Assembly (NCBI RefSeq): GCF_007830515.1
Contig: NZ_VLKT01000044.1
Span: 1-64,000, forward strand
Length of the DNA stretch: 64,000 nt
Source of the DNA: Mesorhizobium tianshanense
Lineage (GTDB): Bacteria > Pseudomonadota > Alphaproteobacteria > Rhizobiales > Rhizobiaceae
Direction: 5' to 3'
Shown here: positions 8,986-17,882 of the stretch, in pieces
Layout: each line of letters starts with the position of its first letter
Position numbering within the stretch: the stretch's first letter is position 1
Notes under the pieces: generated by a model
What the model was told of the DNA's origin: nothing
Seen by the model: only the letters and a program-made list of their open reading frames with translations
Databases searched by the model: none
Translations under genes and position numbers: made by a program

Positions 8986-10283
8986 GGGACTGTCAGGAAT
9001 TCTGTGCGCGAGGCCATGATGATGGAAAGGAGAGAATCATCACATGGCTATCGAGAAGGAACTTCTGGACCAACTGCTTGCCGGCCGCGATCCGAATGAG
9101 GTGTTTGCCAAGGACGGATTGCTCGACGACCTGAAGAAGGCGCTTTCGGAACGGATTCTGAACGCTGAACTCGACGAGCACCTTGAGGACGAGAACAGCG
9201 AGGGGAATGCCAATCGCCATAACGGCCATTCGCGAAAGTCAGTGCTGACGGGCACCTCGAAGATGACGCTGACGATCCCGCGCGACCGTGCCGGAACCTT
9301 CGATCCAAAGCTGATCGCCAAATACCAGCGCCGCTTTCCCGATTTCGACGACAAGATCATCTCCATGTATGCGCGCGGCATGACGGTGCGCGAGATCCGC
9401 GGGCATCTGGAGGAGCTCTACGGCATCGACGTATCGCCGGACCTGATCTCGGCCGTCACCGACGCCGTCCTGGAGGAAGTGGCCGAGTGGCAGAACCGGC
9501 CGCTGGATGCGGTCTATCCGCTGGTCTTCTTCGATGCCATCCGGGTCAAGATCAGGGACGAGGGCTTCGTGCGCAACAAGGCCGTCTACATCGCGCTCGG
9601 CATCCTGCCGGACGGCACGAAGGAGATTCTCGGCATCTGGATCGAGCAGACCGAGGGCGCCAAGTTCTGGCTGCGTGTCATGAACGAGCTGAAGAGCCGT
9701 GGCGTCGCCGACGTCCTGATCGCCGTCGTCGACGGCCTGAAGGGCTTCCCCGAGGCGATCAACGCCGTCTTCCCCCAGACCGTGGTCCAAACGTGCATTG
9801 TGCATCTGATCCGCCATTCCCTGGAGTTCGTGTCGTGGAAGGATCGCAAGCCGGTCGTGCCGGCGCTGCGCGCGATCTACCGGGCAAAGGACGCCGAAGC
9901 CGGCATGAAGGCCCTGGAGGACTTCGAGGCCGGCTACTGGGGCCAGCGGTATCCGGCGATCACCCAGAGCTGGCGGCGCAACTGGCAACACGTGGTGCCG
10001 TTCTTCGCCTTCCCCGAAAGCGTGCGCCGGATCATTTACACCACGAACGCGATCGAGGCGCTGAATTCCAAGCTGCGCCGCGCTGTCCGTACCCGGGGAC
10101 ACTTCCCGAGTGACGATGCGGCCATGAAGCTGCTATATCTGGTCCTGAACCACGCCGCCGAGGATTGGAAACGACCGCCGCGCGAGTGGTTCGAGGCCAA
10201 AACCCAGTTCGCCGTCGTCTTCGGCGAAAGGTTCGTCAGCCAATGACGAAACCGGCCTCGCGCACAGAATTCCTGACAGTCCC
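8986..10283 (+). mobile_element. IS256-family insertion sequence, complete
   Basis: A 1,298-bp element. The left end GGGACTGTCAGGAATTCTGT (8986 onward) has an exact inverted copy ending at 10283, and the match continues to about 29 bp. The flanks are CGAGAAGC on both sides (8978-8985 and 10284-10291), an 8-bp target duplication normal for IS256. It interrupts an istB reading frame. Confidence 0.9.
9044..10246 (+). CDS. IS256-family transposase
   Basis: A 400-residue mutator-type transposase starting MAIEKELLDQLLAGRDPNEV. The DDE residues are readable: FFDAIRVKI (first Asp), VVDGLKGFPEAI (second Asp) and TTNAIEALNSKLRR (Glu). The mid-protein TCIVHLIRHS is the family's conserved CxxH-containing segment. 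Full length and in frame, so likely functional. Confidence 0.93.
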   Translation: MAIEKELLDQLLAGRDPNEVFAKDGLLDDLKKALSERILNAELDEHLEDENSEGNANRHNGHSRKSVLTGTSKMTLTIPRDRAGTFDPKLIAKYQRRFPDFDDKIISMYARGMTVREIRGHLEELYGIDVSPDLISAVTDAVLEEVAEWQNRPLDAVYPLVFFDAIRVKIRDEGFVRNKAVYIALGILPDGTKEILGIWIEQTEGAKFWLRVMNELKSRGVADVLIAVVDGLKGFPEAINAVFPQTVVQTCIVHLIRHSLEFVSWKDRKPVVPALRAIYRAKDAEAGMKALEDFEAGYWGQRYPAITQSWRRNWQHVVPFFAFPESVRRIIYTTNAIEALNSKLRRAVRTRGHFPSDDAAMKLLYLVLNHAAEDWKRPPREWFEAKTQFAVVFGERFVSQ

Positions 10284-10872
10284 CGAGAAGCAGGCGCGCT
10301 CCATCAAGTACCAGCTCACCGTCGCCAAGCTGCCGCTGGCCAAGGACATCGACGACTTCGACTTCCCCGGCACTCCTGTCAACGAGACGCTCGTGCGCGA
10401 CCTCGCCACCGGCGCCTTCGTTGCCGACCAGCGCAACGCCGTGCTCATCGGCGGCACCGGCACGGGCAAGTCGCATCTGGCCATCGCGATCGCCCGCGCA
10501 CTCGTCCGCAACGGAACTCGTGGCCGCTTCTTCAACGTCGTCGATCTGGTCAACCGGCTGGAGACCGAGCACCGCTCCGGCAAGCAGGGACGCATCGCCG
10601 ACTACCTGACCCGCCTCGACTTCGTCGTGCTCGACGAACTCGGTTACCTCCCCTTCGCCCAGGCCGGCGGCCAGCTCCTCTTCCACCTGATCAGCCGGCT
10701 CTACGAGCGGACCTCCATCATCGTGACCACCAACCTCGCCTTCGGGGAATGGCCCGCCGTCTTCGGCGACGCCAAGATGACCACCGCTCTGCTCGACCGG
10801 CTCACCCATCACTGCGAGATCATCGAGACCGGCAACGAATCCTGGCGCTTCAAGAACCGCACTCAAAGCTAA
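10284..10872 (+). pseudogene. istB: IstB-like ATPase remnant of an IS21-family element
   Basis: The C-terminal part of IstB, the AAA+ helper of IS21 transposition. It has the Walker A GGTGTGKSH and Walker B FVVLDELGYLPF, and ends ETGNESWRFKNRTQS as usual for this subgroup. About the first 30-45 residues are lost: joining the two sides of the IS256 insertion at its target duplication restores VAEKQARSIKYQLTVAKLPL, but only about 15 codons remain upstream (8941-8985) before the ISNCY scar. istA is absent, so this is a fragment with two later insertions on its left. Confidence 0.85.
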
Positions 10873-10960
10873 AGCCGGAAAGTCTCACCGACGCGCCCGA
10901 CCGGGCTGCGCAACCCAGACCAGCTCCACCCGGTCGGGCGCTCACCGTCGCGCACTACGA

Positions 10961-11011
10961 GGGGGTCAATATTGGACGCGATCTGGGGTCAACTTTGCGC
11001 GCCGATTGACA
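10961..11011 (+). repeat. IS21-family right terminal repeats
   Basis: Two related blocks, GGGGTCAATATTGGACGCG (10962 onward) and GGGGTCAACTTTGCGCGC (10985 onward), form the multiple terminal binding sites typical of IS21 elements. The element ends in ...GATTGACA at about 11011. The left end is not in the window. Confidence 0.65.
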
Positions 11012-11230
11012 AATACTCTGTGAAGCCGCCTTTCCGAGGGACAATATCTGACCCTAGAGCGGGTAAGACCAGTGGCCGGGGACCATGCCGCTCTGTGGAC
11101 GAGCCACACCGGCGGCGATTTCGGGGGATGCGTCCATGACGGGACGCTGACATTCGAGGCGCTATATGGCATCCAAGACAGCATCTTACAGACACCCGAA
11201 GTAAGCTCGGGATCGACGGAGGGGCGGTCG

Positions 11231-11698
11231 ATGCATCCACGATTTCTGGAGAAGGTTGAGGGCCTTCACGCGTCTTACGAGAAGCTAATTGCGATGACGC
11301 CGCACGCCGGTACGCCGCCACCGACAAATATTCCCGTCGGCGGCGTCTACCTGTTTAGCGAGGGTGACGAGCCCCTGTATGTAGGCCGTTCAAACCGTCT
11401 GCGCGAGCGCTACTTCCTCCACACCCGAAACGGGTCGCGCCACAACCAGGCGAGTTTCGCCTTCCGGATTGCATTCCAGCTGCTGGACCTCCCCCCCGCC
11501 CGCTATACGAAGGAGGGCGGTCGCAAGGAGATCGCCCTCATGGAAGACTTCATCCGGGAGTTTGCAGCAGCCAAGACGCGCATCCGCAACATGAACTACC
11601 GCTATGTTGAGGAAACGGACCAGACGCGGCAGGCGCTGCTTGAAATCTACGTCGCAACCGTGCTGGACACGCCCTACAACGACTTTAGGACCCACTGA
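11231..11698 (+). CDS. GIY-YIG nuclease-domain protein
   Basis: A 155-residue protein whose residues 38-53 read GVYLFSEGDEPLYVGR, the GIY-YIG signature with about ten residues between the VYLF and YVG parts, followed by an Arg-rich helix (SNRLRERYFLHT). The family cuts DNA by a one-metal mechanism. The start at 11231 (MHPRFLEKVEG) is chosen because the upstream in-frame part reads like intergenic sequence and GGAGGGGCGGTCG precedes the ATG. It is followed after one base by a DUF2971 gene, so the two form a unit next to the convergent TrlF gene. Confidence 0.75.
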   Translation: MHPRFLEKVEGLHASYEKLIAMTPHAGTPPPTNIPVGGVYLFSEGDEPLYVGRSNRLRERYFLHTRNGSRHNQASFAFRIAFQLLDLPPARYTKEGGRKEIALMEDFIREFAAAKTRIRNMNYRYVEETDQTRQALLEIYVATVLDTPYNDFRTH

Positions 11699-11699
11699 C

Positions 11700-12383
11700 A
11701 TGCGGCGGCTATACCACTTCCTGAAGGCCCAGTACGCGGTCGCTGCCATCAAGAAGCGGTGCCTACGCGTCTCCCGTATCGAAGACCTCAATGACGCCTT
11801 CGAATTCATCGGCATCGCGCTCGACGACAAGCGCGACCGCATCCACCTGTCCTCGTACCGCCGCCGGCTAGACCTGGAGCAGGGCATCATCTGCATGAGC
11901 GAAACGTGGTCGAAGCCGCAGATGTGGGGGCACTATGGCGAAAACTTTCGCGGGATGGTGCTTGGGTTTGACGTTTCGGAAGGGGACTTCTTCAAGCTCC
12001 GTTACCGCAAAACGAGGCCGCGCCTGGCGGACCTCGGACTGTCGTCGTATGCCGAAATCGGGCCTGAGCACCTTAAAGAGTTGGCGCGGATAAAGTCTGA
12101 CGGTTGGGCGTATGAAGACGAGTGGCGCTGGCTACTGCCACTGGTGAACTCCGAGGTCATCCAAGGCCAGACGCACTACTTCCAGCCATTCGGGCCTAAC
12201 CTGCGATTGAAGGAAATCATTGCAGGTCCGAAGTTCCGCGAACGTTCCTACGAGCAGATGCGGGAGATGGTGAAGGGGATGGGCGTCGAGGTGATGCTGG
12301 CACGGGGCGACTTCGCCAAGTTCGAGGTCACCCGTCAACGCCAGCTCAATTTGTGGCCGCCTGTTCGTCCGCAGACTCCCTAA
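11700..12383 (+). CDS. DUF2971 family protein
   Basis: A 227-residue protein starting MRRLYHFLKAQYAVAAIKKR, with DAFEFIGIAL, ICMSETWSKPQMWGHYGENF and YEDEWRW. These are the landmarks of DUF2971, a family of unknown biochemistry often found in defence and mobile islands. The ATG at 11700 lies one base after the TGA of the GIY-YIG gene, so the two are translationally linked. No membrane segment or signal is visible. Confidence 0.78.
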   Translation: MRRLYHFLKAQYAVAAIKKRCLRVSRIEDLNDAFEFIGIALDDKRDRIHLSSYRRRLDLEQGIICMSETWSKPQMWGHYGENFRGMVLGFDVSEGDFFKLRYRKTRPRLADLGLSSYAEIGPEHLKELARIKSDGWAYEDEWRWLLPLVNSEVIQGQTHYFQPFGPNLRLKEIIAGPKFRERSYEQMREMVKGMGVEVMLARGDFAKFEVTRQRQLNLWPPVRPQTP

Positions 12384-12618
12384 CGGCGGCAAGGAGGTGG
12401 CAGTTCGGCTGGTGAGAGTGAAAAGAAGGCAGGCTGCCCGCCCGGGACGTACCTCAACGTCTGATATCACCGCGGTGGCCGGAAAGAGTCATTCTGCATT
12501 CGACCCCATTGTGTCTGTCTGAAACGCGCCCATGCACGGTCATTCTATCGGCGTTTGCCTTCCTCCGGAAGCCGACGTCGCTGGTTCAGATGCTAACGGC
12601 GACCAAACAGCGGAAAAG
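12384..12618. other. Convergent intergenic stretch
   Basis: About 235 bp between the converging DUF2971 and TrlF genes. I see no strong terminator hairpin, RNA or gene. Confidence 0.4.
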
Positions 12619-15311
12619 CTACGCGTCCATCCGCTTTCCATAGATGCGGGCACGCCGCTCAAACGCCTCCCGCGTCCCCTCAAGGATGGCGCAGGCGGCC
12701 TCCCGCGTAGCCGGCTCGTCAATCGAGCCGCGCGACGTAATCGTAGCCTGGTCGTTGGTCGCCTTTAGGACGACGATCTGCTCGGCATCGCCTAGCACGG
12801 CAATGTTGGCGTTGTGGGTAACGACGATAACTTGGCGCCGCTCCTTGACGCGTCGCAGAACCGGGACGAGCGTCTTGTAGATGAACTCGCTGTCCAGGTT
12901 ATCTTCCGGCTGGTCCACGATGAGCGGCGCCCTGCTCTCGCTGGACAGCATCAGGGCAGCAGCACGGATTGCTGCTGCCCAAGAGAGAGCCGTTTGAACT
13001 CGCGCGGGATAAACTTGACCGAGCCGTCGTGGTCGGTCACGCGTTTCGTCACGCTAAGCCGGGGCGCGTCATGCACCGCCGCAGTTTCGAGCTGCGCGAG
13101 CAGGTCGAAATCAGAAAGTCGCTCCAGCAGGACGTCGATTTCACCTTGCTGAAAGACGGCGCCGCCCTGCGGCGTGCGTAGTGCGGTGATCGGCTTGGAG
13201 TCGCGGCGCCTTACGCAGTCCAATAGCTTGGGTAGGGTCAGGTCGTTGATCAGCGCGGCGGCCTTAAGCTGTTGCAGCGTCCGCCATCCCATCGTCTCAA
13301 CGATCAGCCGCTCACCCTCGGGGCAGAGAGAGATTTCGTCAAACTTCAGCGTGACAAAGATGTCAGACAGCGTGCCCCTGAGGGCTTCGGAAGCTTTGGT
13401 GGCGAATGCGAAGCGGATGCCGGCGACTTTTGATCGCCCGACCCACCGTTGTTTCAGCAGGTCGGAGCGCTTCTTCTCAAGGGTGGCAAGATGAGGCTTC
13501 CACGTGTTGAGCTTGCGCAGGCGCTCGGTGAGGTTCGCTTCGTCCGCGATTAGCTTCTGAATGAACGGCATGTCCAGCCGGATGCCGGCGGCCAGAAGCT
13601 CTTTTTTCTTTCTGTCGATGTCTTCTGCGGTCTTCATTTCCTTGCTCTTCCAGGACGCGATCTGCGCCTGAACCGCGGTGCTGTAGGAGTTAGTCGAGGC
13701 GACGAGTCCCGCCTGCATAGTCGCCACCTTCCCTTCGTAGGCGGTCGTGTCGGCAATGATGGCGGCAACTTCAGGCGCACCGATCTCAAAGCTGCCGTGG
13801 GCGACTTCCCGGATACCGGTGGTGATGGCGGTGATCGCTTCCTGGCTAGTCGCGCCCTTTAGCTCGGTCAAAGCCGCCACGATGGAATTCCTCGTACGAC
13901 GTTCCGTCTCGAGGCGCTGCTGTAGCTTAATGATCTCTTCGCCGCGATCCTTCTTCAACCGCTCCACTTGCCCGTGCTTCAGCGTTAGGTCGCGCTCGCA
14001 GCCGGGTATCTCCGCCACGTTCTTGCGCGCCTTCACCAGCTCCGGGGTGAGTTCGTTCAACTCGGTGCGCACTGCGTCCTCGGTCTCGATCGCCGCATCG
14101 ATCGAGACAAGGCGGTCAAGGAAGGTCAGCAGGGCCAGCGGGTCATCCTGAGCCTTCTTGCTGATCGTGTTCGTTTCGCCCTGGCGATAAGACTCCATCG
14201 GGAAGCTAACCGAGCCCAGAATGGGATCATCAACATTCTCGAGCGCGCCGTCCTTGGCGCGGCTCAGTATGTGCGTCTGGTGCGTCTCGTCCCGATAGAA
14301 CAGCGCCACCAGATCCGGCCATACGTCACTGTCGATGACCGAACCCACCTCCGGCGGGCCGTAGTCGCCCAACAGGCGCACAGCCTCGAAGGCTGTGGAC
14401 TTGCCGCTGCCGCGACCGCCGACAATGCAGGTCAGGTTGGCGTTGAAGTGAATGGTCTGACCATCCAGAAAGCCGCCTTCAAAGGATACGCCCTCCACGA
14501 TGGGCACGCTGCGGGGAACCTCGTCCTCGATCCGGACGCGGGTGTCCGCCTCATCGAGCGCGAGGCGCAGGCCATCGAAGGATGGACGCTCCATCTTGTA
14601 CCGGGTGATCCGGTTCTGGTTCCTGGCATTGCGGCCAACGGCATTCAGCGCGTGGGCATCGCTGTTCAGAACACGGGCCAGGAACTGCCGCGACCCTAGC
14701 TTCAGACGCTCGATGCGCGTGCGGGCGGCGTTCCGCCGGTCGATGTTGGAGTCGTTAGCGGTGTACAGGATGTCGCCGTCGGCGCGAATGACCTCGAACC
14801 CCAGCAGGGCTTCGTGGCAAAGGATGTCAAGCTTCGCGGGTGTGAAGCGCGGCACATTCTCTTCAAAGGAACCGGGGCCATCCACGTGCGCCAGGATGGC
14901 GAACCCACCATGCTCGCGCAGCAGGTTCAGGCAATCGGTGGTTCCAGTCTGACAGCGGCAATCGACCGTGCCGCGACCGGCGATCGACAGCCGATTATAA
15001 AAGCGGTCCATCATTTCAGGAGAAGGCAGATAGCACAGCAGATGGCCCTCGGGAGCCGACAGCTCGACAGCAGGAATGACCAGGATGCCCGCAGCCGCGC
15101 CGGCAGCGACGGCGGCCCGGACGTTGCTGATTTCATTGTGGTCGGCGATAGCGATGATCGACAACCCTTCGCTCGCCGCCTCCCGGACGATGTTCTCGGG
15201 TGTCGCCGTCGCGTCGCGCACGTCATGGGAGCCGCCGTAGGAATGCACATGCAGGTCCGCGCGGAAGAACCGCGCGCCGCTACTCAGGCTCGTCAAGGTC
15301 TCCAGGTCCAT
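12619..15311 (-). pseudogene. TrlF-type PHP/AAA ATPase, frameshifted near the 3' end
   Basis: A large PHP phosphoesterase plus SMC/RecF-like ATPase of the TrlF family, about 897 residues once the frame is restored. The PHP part has DLHVHSYGG (His21, His23), ADHNE (57-60), ILAHVDG and NSDAH (217-220). The ATPase part has Walker A GGRGSGKST (298-306), a long charged coiled-coil-like middle, the signature FKRLSLGQQQS, Walker B LIVDQPEDNLD and a switch His in VTHNANI. One base (probably G) is missing near 12951: the frame ends at QQQSVLLP-stop while the next frame continues at once with LMLSSESRAPLIVDQPEDN. Such proteins occur in defence islands and are thought to act on nucleic acids. It is convergent with the GIY-YIG/DUF2971 pair. 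Confidence 0.85.
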
Positions 15312-15591
15312 CGGTGTCGTCGCCCCCTCACGGCCTGACTCCCCAACACTCTTTCCGGTTTGCCGGACAGGCCATCACCAGATTAGCGCCTATAGCGAAA
15401 TATGTCAGGGCAATATTGGCCTTAGCTGTTCATGTGAAAAGCCGGTGCGACCTGACGACTTGGATCGACGATTGCTGGGCTATCATCGCCATGATCCTCT
15501 CCCGGCTTCGAGGAAGTTCCGGAGGGCGATGCAGGCGACAAACGTAGGTCGAGAATCTATGTTCGCCGCGGAACTGGCAGGTAAGGTTGCG
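15312..15591. other. Divergent intergenic stretch upstream of trlF
   Basis: About 280 bp between trlF (minus) and the small ORF plus AbiV-like gene (plus). Promoters for both directions must lie here, but I could not pick out a convincing -35/-10 pair. Confidence 0.3.
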
Positions 15592-15720
15592 ATGAAGAGA
15601 AAGAAGCGAAATCCCGAGAAGTTCGACTCGGTGGAGCTCTTCACCGCCATAGGACGTGACCGCGGCTACCAGAGAGCGCGCCTGATCGTTGAAGCTGATC
15701 AAGGTTCTACGAATGCCTGA
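15592..15720 (+). CDS. Small basic protein overlapping the AbiV-like gene
   Basis: A 42-residue frame, MKRKKRNPEKFDSVELFTAI then GRDRGYQRARLIVEADQ. Start at 15592 is preceded by GGTAAGG. Its stop overlaps the first bases of the AbiV-like gene (ATGCCTGA), the arrangement of translationally coupled partners. It could be an antitoxin or a leader peptide; no family recognised. A longer frame upstream reads poorly. Confidence 0.4.
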   Translation: MKRKKRNPEKFDSVELFTAIGRDRGYQRARLIVEADQGSTNA

Positions 15721-16591
15721 AGCCCAGAAATCCAGTGACATCGGCATGAAGCGAGGTCGCACGCTGGCAAACCTGCCAGCCAGCGCCCAACTCGACCTCA
15801 TCGCAGAAGGCTTACCGATCCTAATGAAGAGCGCCGGAGACCTGCTGGCGGCCGCGAGATCGCTCGAGGGACATCCTCGCTCGTCGAGCATCCTGCTCGG
15901 ACACTCGCTTGAGGAGGTCGCCAAGATACTGGTGCTCATGGACATCGTGCGCTGCCCTCCTAAAATCAGGCCGTCGCGCTTCGGACCGATGATGCAATGG
16001 TTCTACGATCACCTGGCCCGCTTGCTGTACCTTGACGCCCAGAGCTGGCTGCCGATGCATGTCAGGCAACTGCAGGAATACCTCGATGATCAGCGGCGTT
16101 CCCATTATCTGGAAGGCTCGATCGGCGAATACATACTCCCGAATTCCACCCTCGCGGGGCGTGAATCTCTGCTCTATGCCGACATCATAACCTATGAGGA
16201 AGGCGACCCTATCTGGAGCGAGCCGTCGAACCACGAGCCAGTGTTCGGCTTCGCAGGTGGCAATCCACGACCTTGGGAAGTCTGCTGCGCACTCCGGGAT
16301 TTCGGAGCCTTTACGCGAGCAGGGCTCGACGTCGTTTCCGACGTATGGAGCCGCCTCGATTTCAAGGACGAGGTGTCCGCAACAGAAGCAGACAGGCTGT
16401 CACATGAGATGGCCTTGGCCTTACAAACTACAGGCTTGATCACTGAACAGGCGAATGAAGACCAGCTAGGCTACCTCTATCGGAGCTGGCAGCTGCCGAT
16501 GTATCGGATGGACTTCAAAAGGATTGAAGTACCCCTGGACGAGCTTAAGGATCAGCGGAATGCCAATTTCTGGTCTGAAGTGGGATACTAG
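15713..16591 (+). CDS. AbiV-like (HEPN-type) abortive infection protein
   Basis: A 292-residue protein from ATG 15713 (MPEAQKSSDIGMKRGRTLAN). Its N-terminal third, KSAGDLLAAARSLEGHPR then ILLGHSLEEVAKILVLMDIV, resembles the AbiV family of lactococcal and other phage-exclusion proteins, in which a helical HEPN-like unit has a conserved ...LEEvaKi... stretch. The remainder is not recognised. TTG at 15689 would give an N terminus eight residues longer. It is coupled to the small upstream frame and lies between TrlF and the HEPN/HNH row, supporting a defence role. Confidence 0.55.
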   Translation: MPEAQKSSDIGMKRGRTLANLPASAQLDLIAEGLPILMKSAGDLLAAARSLEGHPRSSSILLGHSLEEVAKILVLMDIVRCPPKIRPSRFGPMMQWFYDHLARLLYLDAQSWLPMHVRQLQEYLDDQRRSHYLEGSIGEYILPNSTLAGRESLLYADIITYEEGDPIWSEPSNHEPVFGFAGGNPRPWEVCCALRDFGAFTRAGLDVVSDVWSRLDFKDEVSATEADRLSHEMALALQTTGLITEQANEDQLGYLYRSWQLPMYRMDFKRIEVPLDELKDQRNANFWSEVGY

Positions 16592-17101
16592 AATCCCGAT
16601 GCCAGTTCTGCCGCCCTGTTTACTCCAGAGCCGCTTCGCGAGCCTTGCCGCCTGGGGCAATTTTCCAGAAGCGTCAACAGGTTTTGTTTCCCGGCCGTTG
16701 GCAGGGAAATAAGGCCAAAGGCCAATCCCGACGCCAAGCACTTCCTGGATTCGAAGTCGAATGCCCACGCCTAGTCGGGTGTGACGCCGAGCTCCTTTTT
16801 GGTGGCTTGACGGGGATGCAAGGTGGCTTCGACACTCATCGAAACAGCGTGCCATCGCGACAACCTTTTTTCCAGCCTCACTTGCTCGCTTGACTCTCCT
16901 GACTAAAGGAAAATGGGCGTACAAGGTGGAGGCACCGAAATGCCCGCCAGCGGGACCATCAGTTCGGTGCTGGGGGACGTTTGTGGCCCTGAGACCGGTT
17001 CAACAGGGCGGACGTAGCAGCATCAGCATAGCGCCGCTGCAGGCGGCATGCGGGACCGATCGCCCCCGGCGAAGTGCGCCGCATGTCAGTGTCGCGAGCG
17101 C
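16592..17101. other. Gene-free stretch inside the defence-like island
   Basis: About 510 bp with only poor open frames (the minus-strand frame covering 16466-16924 is largely antisense to the AbiV-like gene). No tRNA, repeat or IS end recognised. Confidence 0.4.
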
Positions 17102-17836
17102 TCAGTCGCGAACCGAAGGAATGCCGGTCTCCCCGTTGATCACGGTCTCTAGTCGGGTCTCAAATCGGCCAAGTTCGCCGATTGTCTCTTGGCGCCGCTT
17201 CTCCTGGGCACTTTCAAAAACCATCCCAATGAACACGGTCCGCTCATAGAAGCGCAGCAACCAGCCGCTTTCGATGCCTGGACTATCCGTAACGGTGGCA
17301 TAGCGGTAGTTCATGATATCGGGCTCTGCATGCGCCTCGGTCATATGGTTCAAAACCACAGTCGGCACGGGTGCACGCAAGGTGTCGCAAAAGACCTGAT
17401 CATCGTCCAAAGGCCAGCGGAGTCCATGGTGGAAGCTCAGCCCCCGGACGATCTTGCGGACAGACCTCAGGATCCGCGCATCCTTCCCCGGATAGATCCT
17501 GAACATCCCCGGGCGCTCGGTCGGCGGCGTCATAATCCGCATCATCTCGGCGGCACGCCTGGGTCCGTCACCCAGGCGCAGGCTGCGGCGGATAGGACCA
17601 TCCCAAAGCTCTGTCACTGCTGCGTTTGCGGTGCCGGCAATGCTGATGACGTTGCGCAAATGAACATCATCGTCGGCCGTTCCATTGTTGCAGGGGCCGC
17701 AGGCGGGGATCACAATCCGCTGTATCCGGCTAGACGCTTTCGACGGCGGATAGAACCCGCGCGGAATGACGTGCTCGCGCGTACTGAGCCGCACCTCACC
17801 GCACAACGCACAACGTGCGACAAATCGTTTTCCCAT
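17102..17836 (-). CDS. HNH-like endonuclease, zinc-binding
   Basis: A 244-residue protein starting MGKRFVARCALCGEVRLSTR with the layout of an HNH nuclease: a CALC pair, EHVIP (the first His of the ββα-metal fold), then IPACGPCNN, in which the second Cys pair precedes the conserved Asn. The ATG at 17834-17836 is chosen because the Cys pair lies close after it; the open frame upstream overlaps the neighbouring gene. It is the third of three same-strand genes with 46-51 bp gaps, following a HEPN protein and a PD-(D/E)XK-like protein. Confidence 0.72.
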   Translation of the reverse strand: MGKRFVARCALCGEVRLSTREHVIPRGFYPPSKASSRIQRIVIPACGPCNNGTADDDVHLRNVISIAGTANAAVTELWDGPIRRSLRLGDGPRRAAEMMRIMTPPTERPGMFRIYPGKDARILRSVRKIVRGLSFHHGLRWPLDDDQVFCDTLRAPVPTVVLNHMTEAHAEPDIMNYRYATVTDSPGIESGWLLRFYERTVFIGMVFESAQEKRRQETIGELGRFETRLETVINGETGIPSVRD

Positions 17837-17882
17837 GACCGGTCCGCAGAATTGCTCGCCAACGAGTATAGCACTAGGCAGT

